This document shows positions 56,890-63,751 of a stretch of 64,000 nucleotides of DNA, piece by piece; position 1 is the first letter of the stretch, and each line of letters begins with the position of its first letter. The notes beneath the pieces are model-generated. The model had not been told where the DNA came from, made no database searches, and saw nothing but the letters and a program-made list of their open reading frames with translations. Both the position numbers and the translations under genes were made by a program. Source of the DNA: Tetracentron sinense (Eukaryota; Streptophyta; Magnoliopsida; Trochodendrales; Trochodendraceae); the NCBI GenBank assembly GCA_015143295.1, contig CM026562.1, forward strand, positions 43,385,323 through 43,449,322, written 5' to 3'.

Positions 56890-59472
56890 TACCAACCACC
56901 CCACCTTAAAGAGGAGGTTAGTAACGTCTCTACTTTTTTATAACTAATTGTCTCACATAAGTGAATGGGGCTAATATGGTAAAGAGGGTATATTAGTCAT
57001 TTCATGAAGGCGAAAAAAAGAAAAAAAAATGAGATGATAAGTCATCTATCTATACATGATTACATTCATCACTTTGATGAGCTTTCATAAGCACTTTTTC
57101 TTTATCTGAAAAATTACTAAAATAACCCTATGCAAAGAAAGTATTAATTCAACATAAAGGATAGGTTGCCCTAAAAATTGGGATCGTAGAGTCTTTGCTA
57201 ACCTCCTCTTTAAGGTGGTGAGGTTAACTTTCCCCACAATTAAAAGCATAAATAATTTTTAAGAATTTTCTTTAAAATAAAATTATTTTTTAATAATTTT
57301 TCATTAGACCATATTACCCTTACTACCTTACATTATATAATAATATAAGATATTATTACATTTTATAAGAGTTTATTTTGGTAATTAGACTGCTTACAAT
57401 TCTCTACTTATAGTTTTTCACTCCAACTAAACTACTTAAAAATTAATAATAATGGGTCCCACCACCTCATACATATCCATGGGGACAATCTATTAGTGGG
57501 TCCTACTAATGTATTCTAAAACATATAAAATTAAATACTTACAGTTTTTTAATCTGATTATACTAATTAAAATTCAACAACAAAGGGTCCCACAACCTCA
57601 TAAGTATCCATGAGAGCCTATTGGTATGTTAATAACAAAGGTCCCACCACCTCATACGTATGACATATCCATGAGGAGAATCTATTGGTGAGCCCCATTA
57701 CTAATCTTCAATTCCTAAAAAACTCTCTTATTCTAATTATGAATAAGAAGATATTATTTATCTATTAAGAAATTATAGATGTTTATTTTGGTAAACATAT
57801 GTAATTAAGATTTTTAACATAAGTAAAAAAGCACAAGCCATTTTTAAGAATTTTCTTTAAAATACATTTGTTTTTTTCATAATTTTTCATTATACCATAT
57901 TAGTCATTAGAAAAAAATTTACTTATAATTTTTTACTATAATTAGACTACTTAGAATTTAATAACAATGAGTCCCGCCACCTCATATGTATCCATGAAAA
58001 GAACCTATTGGTCTATCCCATTAATAATCTTCGATTCCAACTCAAATTCTATTTATTCTAATTTAGAAATAAATTTGAAGATGTTATGTACCTATGAATA
58101 CCCAATAATTGCTATTAGTCTCTCCTTCTGTTTATTTGGGTTCTCGTGAGTTTACTGATCCTCAGTTGGGAAGTATCAGAGTTGGTCTTGTTTACGTACA
58201 ATGTCTATCAAGTCACTTAAAATTATGTATTCCTTAAGTTGAATCATCGAAGAGAGTCTGGGTTTATGTTTTTTGTTTGACCTTAGCATTTCAACCCTGT
58301 TTAATCATATTATGTGACATTTTGATTAGACTGAATTCTCCTCTAAACATTTTAACACTTTGATTAGTCTTAGCAAATCGGTTACGGTGATTTTTTTTTC
58401 CATGGTGTGAAGTAATATGTGATAATATTTTTTTGTAGTTCCAATACATTTGACATGTTCACTTCATATAATGCCATCATGGTTTAATTCTGATCCCATG
58501 TCTGCAAAACTTTCCTTCTCTATCCTAATTGACAATAAATATTTTTCTTACATGAAGAAAAAGGCATATGCAAACTATAATTGCTTCTTTTATTTTCTTT
58601 GACAACTGAGTTTTGCATTTTTGGGCACTAACTAATTGTTAACAACTATCTCATCATGCTTCTTACCCTAAGATTTTTTCTTCTCTTTTCAATCCAAACT
58701 AGGAGGCCATCATAATTCACACTGCAGATACATAGACTCTAATTGAACCAAAAAAAAATTGTCTCATTAGTTGTGTCTAACACAATGTTGGTCCAAGCCC
58801 AACATAACATGATGAAGCTCTACCATTGATTAGACACCATACATATCAAGGTTATGACAAAGGGAGATAGCTCAAGAATAATTCTATCCGGCCTAGAAAG
58901 TTTTTCAAAACATTCAAATGGAGGCCACAAAATAGAGATACAAGATTTAGTGTACTACACCAAATGTTTTACGCATAACTGGTAACTGGTAACTGGAAGA
59001 AGGGAATTGGTTCAGAAGAATTGGTGCACTCTTGACCTCACATCCATGGACAAGAAACTGTTTTGGTTCCAAATGTGCTACTTGGAAAAAAAGAGAGAGA
59101 GAATCGAAATGAACCAAAACAAATGAAATGACTGGTAAAACTAAACGAACATCATATAAAGTTTAATTGATCTTCAAAGGAGAACATAAACCCCCTTAAA
59201 TAGAAGAAAGCGTACGAAATTCACAAACAAATAAAATAGAAGAGAAAAAGTGAACAGACCGATCTTTCGAGGTGAGATTTGGCGTGGTTGACGTTGTGGG
59301 TGTGCTTCAACAGAAGCGTCGCGATTCGAAGGCGAGTCTTGATTTCGATGATAGGTAAGAAGGATACCTGGCTTTGACAGATCGCTTCCAGGCACTTCAC
59401 CGCCTTTCCGACCTCCCCCTTCTTCTCCTGAAAATCGGCCAGACCCCATAATCCCTCCGCCAAAGCTTCCAT
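28281..59472 (-). CDS. SCC4: Sister chromatid cohesion protein SCC4 (MAU2 homologue), 13 exons
   Basis: SCC4/MAU2 partners SCC2 to load cohesin on chromatin; plant SCC4 is an essential TPR-like helical protein of about 725 aa (family knowledge). Minus-strand exons: 59472-59260, 56472-56321, 53867-53726, 53396-53280, 38756-38255, 36554-36516, 36398-36277, 35234-35088, 34238-34149, 31828-31704, 31463-31258, 30379-30255 and 28469-28281. They sum to 2169 nt (722 aa), all GT-AG with matching phases. Diagnostic blocks in order: EGLWGLADFQ, KAVKCLEAICQSQ, HNVNHAKSHLERS, QLLLKSIPSC, LHVHLMQW, FYRLRICDYKNA, PIDGEWLPRSA, VVIFGRPKGIFKEC, LMQFLENKVAVELTRS, IEMLRGHYAHSVGC, HDTGQAREILRSSLTLAKKL, YQELGEKGNEMEN, LDIPESVGL and SSRLVDIDTGRRGK. 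The gene spans 31 kb because of intron insertions, above all intron 4 (38757-53279). No exon carries a stop or frameshift, so the gene looks functional. Confidence 0.95.
28754..29451. mobile_element. hAT MITE (CAGTGTAGTCAAGG family), copy 2
   Basis: 698 bp in SCC4 intron 12. Ends CAGTGTAGTCAAGGCATCGC and GATGCCTTGACTACACTG, flanks GTACACAT/ATACCCAT (6 of 8). Same family as 19780-20378; its worn duplications suggest an older insertion. Confidence 0.88.
29570..30000. repeat. Diverged tandem duplication, about 215 bp
   Basis: Both copies (29570-29790, 29791-30000) contain AAAGAGAATCAAAGAG, GATGTAGATAGCT-like and AAATTGCAA(A)CAT stretches, with many differences. In SCC4 intron 12. Confidence 0.7.
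30255..30379 (-). CDS. SCC4: SCC4 coding exon 12
   Basis: 125 nt, residues 619-660. ALYQELGEKGNEMENSEYQR, then RLADAHSSIHHIELV, ending in phase 0 at TTG|GTAAGG. Confidence 0.93.
31258..31463 (-). CDS. SCC4: SCC4 coding exon 11
   Basis: 206 nt, residues 550-619. MRLASGLQITHSHLGNIQLV, HDTGQAREILRSSLTLAKKL and YDIPTQIWVLSVLT: the best-conserved TPR region of plant SCC4. Confidence 0.94.
31704..31828 (-). CDS. SCC4: SCC4 coding exon 10
   Basis: 125 nt, residues 509-550. ALDLIGPVYRIMDSFCGVRE, then KTSVLFAYGLLLMKQHNLQD. Ends in phase 2. Confidence 0.92.
32090..34010 (-). mobile_element. Decayed LINE 3' fragment, split by a hAT element
   Basis: The minus strand near 32340 gives MAEKESVNHLLLHYLLVSRI, a worn version of the zf-RVT domain that ends plant L1 ORF2. 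Homology resumes at 33942-34010 beyond the hAT element (33941-32909). In SCC4 intron 9, same strand as the gene. Confidence 0.6.
32909..33941. mobile_element. hAT element (TAGGGCTG family) with foreign interior
   Basis: Ends TAGGGCTGTCAACGG and CCGTTCACAGCCCT match the family. Flanks GGTTCATC/CGATCATC agree at 6 of 8. At 1033 bp it is twice the family length: 33062-33700 lacks the TATCCG repeats and looks like captured sequence, including ACCCTACATTAC near 33197 and a 20-bp C run at 33523-33542. Confidence 0.7.
34149..34238 (-). CDS. SCC4: SCC4 coding exon 9
   Basis: 90 nt, phase 0, residues 479-508. LTESKSMQAMCQVYAAVSYI, then CIGDAESSSQ. Acceptor TTTCAG, donor CAG|GTCAAA. Confidence 0.92.
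35088..35234 (-). CDS. SCC4: SCC4 coding exon 8
   Basis: 147 nt, phase 0 both sides, residues 430-478. ALVQMRNWFVRFPTILQGCQ, then IIEMLRGHYAHSVGCFNEAA: a TPR-like helical pair. Donor AAG|GTATGC. Confidence 0.93.
36277..36398 (-). CDS. SCC4: SCC4 coding exon 7
   Basis: 122 nt, residues 389-429. EVDLQHSAIWMAGLYLMLLM, then QFLENKVAVELTRSEFVEAQ. Ends in phase 0 at GAG|GTAGGA. Confidence 0.93.
36516..36554 (-). CDS. SCC4: SCC4 coding exon 6 (micro-exon)
   Basis: 39 nt, encoding GELAKLGITDGMR with split codons at both ends. Acceptor ATGCAG, donor G|GTGAGC. Required to keep the frame between exons 5 and 7, and present in the known family sequence at this point. Confidence 0.9.
36923..37860. mobile_element. 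hAT-like element, split by a second MITE
   Basis: Arms share AAACCGTTACATAACGG at left and CCGTTATGTAACAGTTTC at right. Outer ends AAGGACTAAAATAACGG and TTTTATGACCATGG. Flanks GTATAGCC/GTCTAGCC match at 7 of 8. It would be 472 bp without the insert at 37021-37478 and its duplication. In SCC4 intron 5. Confidence 0.75.
37021..37478. mobile_element. hAT-like MITE (ACTCGACTCG family), copy 1
   Basis: 458 bp with ends CATGGTTCAAAAACCCG and CGAGTTTTCGAACTATG and perfect 8-bp duplications GTTTTTAC (37013-37020, 37479-37486). Internal CGAGTNACTCG units. Nearly identical to 50221-50664. Confidence 0.92.
38113..38250. repeat. 69-bp tandem duplication beside an exon donor
   Basis: Copies 38113-38181 and 38182-38250 share TTCACTTATAGGAATG and ATGCATCCTGAATGATGTAA. 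The array ends four bases inside intron 5 from the SCC4 exon 5 donor (38254). Confidence 0.9.
38255..38756 (-). CDS. SCC4: SCC4 coding exon 5 (largest)
   Basis: 502 nt, residues 209-376. Contains RQQCLGLFFYSELLYTFYRL, RICDYKNAAQHVEKLDAAMK, a Q/S-rich helix, LEPSYFGNARQAWEDKLEL, PPPIDGEWLPRSAVYALIDL and GRPKGIFKECGKRIQSGLHA. The donor is the weaker G|GTTGGT, beside a 69-bp tandem duplication in the intron. Confidence 0.94.
39379..45337 (-). mobile_element. Broken Ty1/copia LTR retrotransposon fossil
   Basis: In minus orientation inside SCC4 intron 4, so on the same strand as the gene. Order read on the minus strand: LTR starting TGTTGAGATATG (from 45337), leader, gag region, protease WIIDSGASDHIT, integrase tail, reverse transcriptase, RNase H (SIAEAEYRAVAHGVRELLW), polypurine GAGGGGAAG, LTR (40146-39975), then a TGGTATCAAAGC primer-binding site and a second partial leader down to 39379. 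It is clearly broken, with roughly ten or more breaks across its frames. The LTRs differ at perhaps one base in ten by eye, suggesting an age of several million years (inference). Confidence 0.9.
39411..39668. mobile_element. hAT MITE inserted in the copia leader
   Basis: 258 bp, ends CAGGGGCAGAGCCAGG and TATGGCTTCGTCCCTG, with perfect 8-bp duplications GGGGTTGG (39403-39410, 39669-39676). GC-rich, with a run of G at 39438-39446. Confidence 0.9.
46040..46379 (+). CDS. LINE ORF1 C-terminal fragment
   Basis: An acidic 3' end of an ORF1-like frame (SEVEVESFDEEVLGAAG) ending at TGA 46377-46379, 99 bp before ORF2. The zinc-knuckle part is missing because of 5' truncation. The family is inferred from position only. 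Confidence 0.45.
46479..49817 (+). CDS. LINE ORF2: endonuclease and reverse transcriptase
   Basis: 1112 codons. Residues about 1-230 are the AP-like endonuclease (MKIFSWNVRGLGRGERR, AIQETQLE, SDHRPLL at about 225). Then comes reverse transcriptase: QDKAPGPDGFTMGFFKGCWD, FRPISLVTSLYKIVAKVLAE, MEKAYDHVDW, RGLRQGCPLSPFLF, QYADDTILF (YADD at 684-687) and LPLKYLGMPLG. The C-terminal zf-RVT domain reads SKVQAFLWTASLNKVLTIDH, CPMC and HLFLHCSYA. A TAG at 49815-49817 falls where relatives have a tryptophan (SYAQAVW). The same frame stays open for a further 103 codons (FGLFGMSWVLQGDLGEV-like, then WRERNSRIFEDKADSLP) to about 50126. Confidence 0.93.
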   Translation: MKIFSWNVRGLGRGERRLDVRGLLRKLKPDLVAIQETQLEVLNAAVISELWDYRQVDWVAIDSVGASGGQLVMWDLLVYEKIEVVLGEFSISIRFRGVEDDFEWIFTSVYGPNLRILRSNFWAELEGISARWQLPWCVMGDFNVIRFPGEKKGGISRRISSSMRDFSAFINGQELLDPPLKGAKFTWTDRRRPPIMCRLDRALYSVGWGERFPNMFQEALAYAGSDHRPLLLGESLVQGKKRPFKFENMWLKANGFKERVKEWWDEMVFEGHAGYVFMKKLKALKGKIKEWNSKCFGRVDQRLKELRLRLSALERKEEGEGLGREEEVERRELTGHIISLRRLEEISWKQKARVQWLQAGDRNTKFFHACAKARNQVNSILNLKVGNEVIEGDEEIGRAVTSYFQDRHLPVSGERPKIQDLRVGQVSREEVDELERQFEEEEVFRAIKKMGQDKAPGPDGFTMGFFKGCWDVVKADLMRVFVEFYERGRWNKEVGATFISLVPKTHGAEEIKDFRPISLVTSLYKIVAKVLAERVKRVVGAYQGAFVKGRQMVDGVLIASECIDSRSREGLGGLVCQVDMEKAYDHVDWGFLEEMLRSMGFGERWIRWMKGSVSSPFFSILVNGCPHGFFPSSRGLRQGCPLSPFLFIMVAEAFSKLLSKAEGLGMIKGFQVGAEGPVISHLQYADDTILFLEADSDQVANMRGVLRCFEALSGLKINIAKSKLAGVGEVEEDFLERSARSLGCRLVSLPLKYLGMPLGANPRSAAIWDPVVERVELRLAGWKKRFLSLGGRMTLIKSVLASLPIFYMSLFKMPRVVVRRLEKLQRDFLWGGKGDHRKLHLVKWDWVARPQEFGGLGFRRLKCMNNALLGKWIWRFNTEKAALWRRIIKDKFGVCRGDWDPKPVRRSVGVGVWKGVMMTQEFLKFKVGKGSTVRFWEDDWLGDGMLCRKFPNLYRLVLRREVAVQDCYEVQDGEVRWEPQFRRDNFGERELGEWLELQRLLTACMIHPDLEDRRRWVGGAEDEFSTGHFYLELWKKEGGEEGRHTLAFKKIWNLRIPSKVQAFLWTASLNKVLTIDHLSHRGMIIPNRCPMCKQDEENVPHLFLHCSYAQAV
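50221..50664. mobile_element. hAT-like MITE (ACTCGACTCG family), copy 2, left end missing
   Basis: 444 bp, starting directly after the LINE A-tail at CCCGAAAATTCGACTCG and ending CGAGTTTTCGAACTATG. It lacks the first 14 or so bases of the family. By eye only about six differences from 37021-37478. Confidence 0.9.
50665..51475 (+). mobile_element. Possible degenerate Helitron end
   Basis: GTGCATCACACGGGC near 51460 followed by CAGTCTAG (about 51485) resembles a Helitron 3' hairpin and CTAG. The stem is imperfect and the base after CTAG is A, not T, so support is weak. Confidence 0.25.
52047..52790 (-). mobile_element. LINE 3' fragment, minus strand
   Basis: Minus-strand frames give DVNDWELDDMIRLLSCLRES and then VVWSIWKEIRTRVFEDSSSP, the tail of plant L1 ORF2 (compare WRERNSRIFEDKADSLP at about 49965). 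A T run at 52047-52054 is the A-tail seen from the plus strand. 5'-truncated, with frame breaks. In SCC4 intron 4. Confidence 0.8.
53280..53396 (-). CDS. SCC4: SCC4 coding exon 4
   Basis: 117 nt, phase 0 both sides, residues 170-208: VFFATSILHVHLMQWDDVNL, then VEEAVKSCNNVWEFIEPHK. Donor AAA|GTAAGC opens the 14.5-kb intron 4. Confidence 0.93.
53726..53867 (-). CDS. SCC4: SCC4 coding exon 3
   Basis: 142 nt, residues 122-169. Reads SAVKLWSCNFNLQLANALII, EGDYQSSISALEHGYM and ends HYPELQ. The acceptor TTGAAG|G was chosen because it alone keeps the frame; a TCTGCAG seven nt downstream would cause a stop. Confidence 0.85.
53868..56320. other. SCC4 intron 2
   Basis: 2.45 kb, AT-rich. I see only a short ATGAA microsatellite (54482-54501) and no recognisable element. 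Confidence 0.6.
56321..56472 (-). CDS. SCC4: SCC4 coding exon 2
   Basis: 152 nt, residues 72-122, ends in phase 2. Begins QLLLKSIPSCFELKCRAYSL and ends near ELTAASGDG. Acceptor CTACAG, donor GG|GTATGT. Confidence 0.92.
56581..56845. mobile_element. MITE related to the one at 12893-13330
   Basis: Inverted arms AGTTCTAGTGAGCGGCCC and GGGGCCGCTCACTATAAGTT. The core contains ATCTGACCGTTGGATGTCAA, shared with the 12.9-kb MITE. It is followed by a TA/GA microsatellite. In SCC4 intron 1. Confidence 0.75.
56889..57236. mobile_element. MITE (CCACCTTAAAGAGGAGGTTA arms)
   Basis: Left arm CCACCTTAAAGAGGAGGTTA and right arm TAACCTCCTCTTTAAGGTGG are perfect 20-bp inverted repeats, 348 bp end to end. The left side abuts a GA microsatellite; the target duplication is not clear. 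Confidence 0.85.
57245..58090. repeat. Degenerate tandem array
   Basis: Four spaced copies of a unit containing GGTCCCACCACCTCATA, TATCCATG and ATTGGT (near 57467, 57587, 57640 and 57970). AAGAATTTTCTTTAAAATA occurs at both 57260 and 57847, suggesting a larger duplication. In SCC4 intron 1. Confidence 0.7.
59260..59472 (-). CDS. SCC4: SCC4 coding exon 1
   Basis: 213 nt, residues 1-71, phase 0. MEALAEGLWGLADFQEKKGE is the classic plant SCC4 N-terminus. Ends in HAKSHLERS before a TCG|GTCTGT donor. Confidence 0.95.
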
Positions 59473-59666
59473 TATTGCCAGAAAATTAGGGTTTCATTAC
59501 AGAAACCATCATTTCTTCTCTTCACCGCCGAATACCATGCTTCAGCATGCACGCATCACTTCCATGTTCCTCCGCTAGCATGTTTTTGTTTTTGTTTTTG
59601 GTTAAACTTCCGCTAGGTTTCAGTTTCATGGAGGCCGGGCAAAAACGACACCAATAATTAATTATA
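59473..59666 (-). promoter_or_regulatory. SCC4 proximal promoter and leader
   Basis: Only 194 bp separate the start codon from a Mutator-like element. No clear TATA box is seen. A telo-box-like AAACCCTAA (minus strand, 59486-59494), frequent in promoters and leaders of growth and cell-cycle genes, overlaps a tiny upstream frame, ATG at 59512 to TAA at 59486 (eight codons and stop). Confidence 0.4.
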
Positions 59667-61214
59667 GGTGAAAATACATTTACACCCCTGAGTTTTGACG
59701 AAAATACACATACACCCCCTCAGTTTTCAGATAATACATTAGATACCCTTAATTTTTAAAATAATGACACTTACACCCCCCACTCCATCAGTTGACCGTT
59801 TGTCGACTCACACAAATGTTAATGTTGATGTATGATAATGTCATATTGTCATGTGATTAAATGTGTAAACTTTCAACATTGCCCCGTCAATTTACCTTTT
59901 TTTTTTTTTTTTTTAGGTAAACTCAATCATACCACAAGGCAATGACTAAAGGCAAATACAAAGAAATACTCACACCACCCATCCATAATCACACATAGCA
60001 TGCAAACTCACACACACACCACACACATGCAGCCCATGTAAGCTCTAGAGCTCCTCAATACGGATACCAACCGTTTGAGGCGCCAAGGAACTTATATGGG
60101 ACAGCATGCTCGGGTAATTATCCGATGTGGGACTAAACACCCACCCTAAGGCTTTCTGTTTTTCTGGTAAACTCAATCATACCACAAGACAAATACAAGG
60201 AAATACTCACACCACCCATGCATAACCCCACACACAGCATGCAAACTCACCCCTTCAATTTTCAGAAAACACTATTCCTACTCCAAAACACTATTTATTT
60301 ATTATTAAAAATCTGATAATCACCCACTGAGGTCACCACGTGTCCCTTTTGACACCCCTTAACCGTGGTTAAGATTCACTCACCCATCTTTGTTTATTTT
60401 TAAATATTAATTCTTTTTTAAAATTAAAAAACCAAGGATGGGTGGGTGAATCTTAAACACGGTTAAGGGGTGTCAAAAGGGACACGTGGCGACCTCAAGG
60501 GGTGATATTAAAAAACTTTTTTTAATATTACAAAAACTCTAAATTTTGTTTAATTTAAAAAAAAAAACACAAGAAGGGGTAGGTGAATCTTAACCAAGGT
60601 TAAGGGGTGTCAAAAGTGACACGTGGCGACCTCAAGGGGTGATATTAAAAATCTGTTTTTAATATTAAAAAAACTCTTCTTTTTTTTTACTTTTCAAAGA
60701 GGATTAATATTTAAAAATAAACAAGGATTGGTGGGTGAATCTTAACCACGGTTAAGGGGTGTCAAAAGGGACACGTGGCGACCTCAAGGGGTGATATTAA
60801 AAATCTGTTTTTAATATTAAAAAAACTCTTATTATTTTTTTTAATTTTCAAAAAGAATTAATATTTAAAAATAAACAAGGGTGGGTGGGTGAATCTTAAC
60901 CACGGTTGAGGGGTGTCAAAAGGGACACGTGGCGACCTCAATGGGTGGTAACAAGATTTTTAAATAATAAATAAATAGTGTTTTGGAGTAGGAATAGTGT
61001 TTTCTGAAAATTGAAGGTGCAAAGTTGGAAGTTTATACATTTAATCACATGACATCATCATACATCAGCATTTCTGTGAGTTGACTAATGGTTGATGGCG
61101 GGGGTGTAAGTGCCATTATTTTAAAAAGTAAGAGTACCTAATGTATTATTTAAAAACTGAGGGGGTGCATGTGTATTTTCTTCAAACCTTATGGGGTGTA
61201 AATGTATTTTCCCC
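59667..61214. mobile_element. Mutator-like element with long inverted arms
   Basis: 1548 bp, ends GGTGAAAATACATTTACACC and GGGTGTAAATGTATTTTCCC, perfect 9-bp duplications TTAATTATA (59658-59666, 61215-61223). Arms of over 200 bp match in inverted order, including AGTGTTTTGGAGTAGGAATA against TATTCCTACTCCAAAACACT. The left arm has an insertion at about 59900-60250 flanked by a direct repeat (GGTAAACTCAATCATACCAC). No transposase. The element ends 195 bp upstream of the SCC4 start codon. Confidence 0.9.
60310..60950. repeat. G-box-bearing tandem repeats inside the Mutator element
   Basis: Four direct units of about 145-155 bp (from 60432, 60573, 60723 and 60878) share GGTGGGTGAATCTTAACCAC, GGGGTGTCAAAAG and GACACGTGGCGACCTCAA. 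An inverted unit lies at about 60310-60415. Each carries CACGTG, near 60337, 60483, 60620, 60772 and 60926. Confidence 0.9.
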
Positions 61215-61225
61215 TTAATTATATA

Positions 61226-61730
61226 CTAGCAGGGACCTGTGCGATGCACGGGTAATAATTTTAAAATATCTAAAATTAAATAATATTATTTATTTATTTA
61301 AATATTAAGTAATATATTTTAATAATATAATTTTTTATTTGATAAACATTCTAATTTGTATTAATTAATTGACTTTATAATAATAATAATTTATTATTAT
61401 TTTAATAACATTTAATAAAAAAATCATAAATTTCTTAATATTAAAAGTATATTAATACACTCAAGAGTTGGAGATAAGAGAGAACTCTACAATTGTGGAG
61501 ATAGAGATGTCTCTAGGATGAGATAGTGGATCATAAACCTGCAAGAGTTGGAGATAAGAGAGGATTCTACAATAGTGGAGATATAGAGGGCTCTAGAATG
61601 AGATAGTGGGTCCCAAACTTGAACAGTGGAGATTAAAGAGAAAATCCACGTGTTATCTCTAAATTAGAAGTTATAAGATTTGAGGGATTGGGGTCAGAGA
61701 GGGAAGTCTTATTTCTTTATCTATCTACTA
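61226..61730 (-). mobile_element. Small non-autonomous Helitron, minus strand
   Basis: On the minus strand it ends CCCGTGC-ATC-GCACAGG, then GTCCCTGCTAG|T at 61226. The body has an internal duplication of AGAGTTGGAGATAAGAGAG. It is a homologue of 62254-63290 in the opposite direction. The 5' border is approximate. Confidence 0.75.
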
Positions 61731-62253
61731 GCAAATACGCCATGCCAAGTCAGAGCAAATAAGATTTAAAAGGTTAAAATATATAGTAGTTATATGCTAG
61801 TAAAAGTGGAAGACATTAGTTCGATTAATTTCCTATTCGATAATTTTGAGCTAAATATAGCTTATTCTTTCTATATAGGCGAGCTTGTTTGCATTTAGTA
61901 AATCTTTCGAACATCAAACAACACTCTAAGTTTACATTGATGTTACCTAACGGTACTTCTCCATGAATCTTTGTTCTGAAATATATTATTTCAAACTACA
62001 TTAAAAGAGTTTAACTATCGTAAATAATTTAAACTATGTAAAAAAAAAAATTATCTATTGTATCCAGTTTAAATATGTTTTGAATTTTATTTATACATTA
62101 TTTGATTCCTGTGGTTAATAAGTGTTCTACTAAGAACATCAAATAAATTGATTAACCCTTCTTTAGTAATAATTAAGTGTTAACCATCATTAGCAAAAGA
62201 AAATTCACAAACCCTTTAGGCTAACTATAGTAGCTATGATTAAGATCTACTAA

Positions 62254-63290
62254 TCTACTAATATAATATAAAGAAATAAGACTTTTCACTTTACTCTCCA
62301 AACTTCAATCCCTCCAATCTCATAAGTTCTATTTATGACATGTGGTTTTTCTCTTAAATCTCCGACATTTAAATTTGGGACCCACTATTTCATCCTAGAG
62401 CCCTCTCTATCTCCATTATTGTAGACTCCTCTCTTATCTCCAACTCTTACAGGTTTGGGACCCACTATCTCAACCTAGATCTAGGGCTGTCAATGGACCG
62501 GATCATGATCTGGATCCGATCCGAATCCGATCCGATTAGCCGGACTTTGGACCCTATATGTGATCCGTCGGATCGGATTCGGATCGGATCGGTGGAATCC
62601 GATTATAATCGGATCGGATCGGATCTGGATATAGGGTGATCCGATCCGATTAAAATCCGATCCGATAATAATAATAATTTTTAATTATTTTAAATATATT
62701 ATTTAGATTTTCTATGTATAAAATATTAATTTTAAAAAAAATTAACATTAATTAGTATTAATTAAGGTATTATTAGATTTTTTATTATTAAAATAGATTT
62801 TTTTTTTTTAAAATAACCTTACTCGGATCGGATTGGATTCGGATTCGGATCGGACGATATATAATCGGGTCGGATTCGGATCGGTTACTTCATGATCCGA
62901 CGGGTCTCGGATCGGATTCGGATCAGTCGGATTCTTAATCGAATCGGATTCGGATCTAGGCAGATCCGGTCCGAATCCGATCCGTTGACAGCCCTACCTA
63001 GATCCCTATCTATCTCCACTATTGTAGAGTTCTCTCTTAGCTCCAACTATTGTATGTATTAATTTAAGTTAAATACTAAGAAACTTATGATTTTCTTATA
63101 AATGTTATTAAAATAATAATAAATTATTATTATAAAATTAATTCATCAATACAAATAATACTGTATATCAAATAATAAAAAACTTTTAATATTAAAAATA
63201 AAATTTATGAAATATTCTTCAAATATATTGCTTAATATATATATATATAAATAAATAAATAATATTATTTAATTTAGATATTCTTAATTA
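62254..63290 (+). mobile_element. Helitron copy, plus strand, 3' end missing, hAT insert
   Basis: Starts A|TCTACTAATATAATATAAAG. It shares AAAGAAATAAGAC, TTGGGACCCACTAT and ATTGTAGAGTTCTCTCTTA with the copy at 61226-61730. It is interrupted by the hAT MITE 62482-62996. The terminal hairpin and CTAG are not found. Confidence 0.65.
62482..62996. mobile_element. hAT MITE (TAGGGCTG family), copy 3
   Basis: 515 bp, ends TAGGGCTGTCAATGGACCGG and CCGTTGACAGCCCTA, perfect 8-bp duplications CCTAGATC (62474-62481, 62997-63004). The body is made of GGATCGGATTCGGATC repeats on both sides of an AT-rich centre. Confidence 0.95.
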
Positions 63291-63534
63291 CTTACAAATT
63301 AAAAATTACAGACATGAAGAAAAAACTCATGTTATGTCTTAACTCACAGACACTAATAATTAATTATATACTATCACTTTTACCTATTAAAAAAAAACTC
63401 ATGGTAAAAGACTAGTAGAATTTTATTTTATTTTATTTTATTTTTTTTGTGCTGCTAGGTGCACACCAATATACTACAAACTTCAAAAAAAAAAAAAATT
63501 TAAAAATAGAATTCTGATTAGACGACTCAAGGTC

Positions 63535-63751
63535 GGCAAAAGGTTTACTTTGTTGCTTACCAAAGTATCCTTCTGGTGAGCAACAGATCAGTGGACATGT
63601 GCTAAAAATAAGGAAAAAAAATTTAAATAGGAAGAAATCAAAAAATGGGTGGGAAAAAAAATGACTTATGGTGAGGTGGCCTTTTTTTGTTCACTGATTC
63701 CATTGCTCACCAGAGGGATACTCTGGTGAGCAACAGAGTAAACCTTTTGCC
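63535..63751. mobile_element. Mutator-type MITE
   Basis: 217 bp, ends GGCAAAAGGTTTACT and AGTAAACCTTTTGCC, perfect 9-bp duplications CTCAAGGTC (63526-63534, 63752-63760). Inner palindromes around TCTGGTGAGCAACAGA. Confidence 0.92.

Noticed and set aside
60310-60950. Possible CRISPR-like direct repeat array
   Set aside because: Repeats of about 150 bp with similar rather than unique spacers, inside a Mutator element in a plant nuclear genome.
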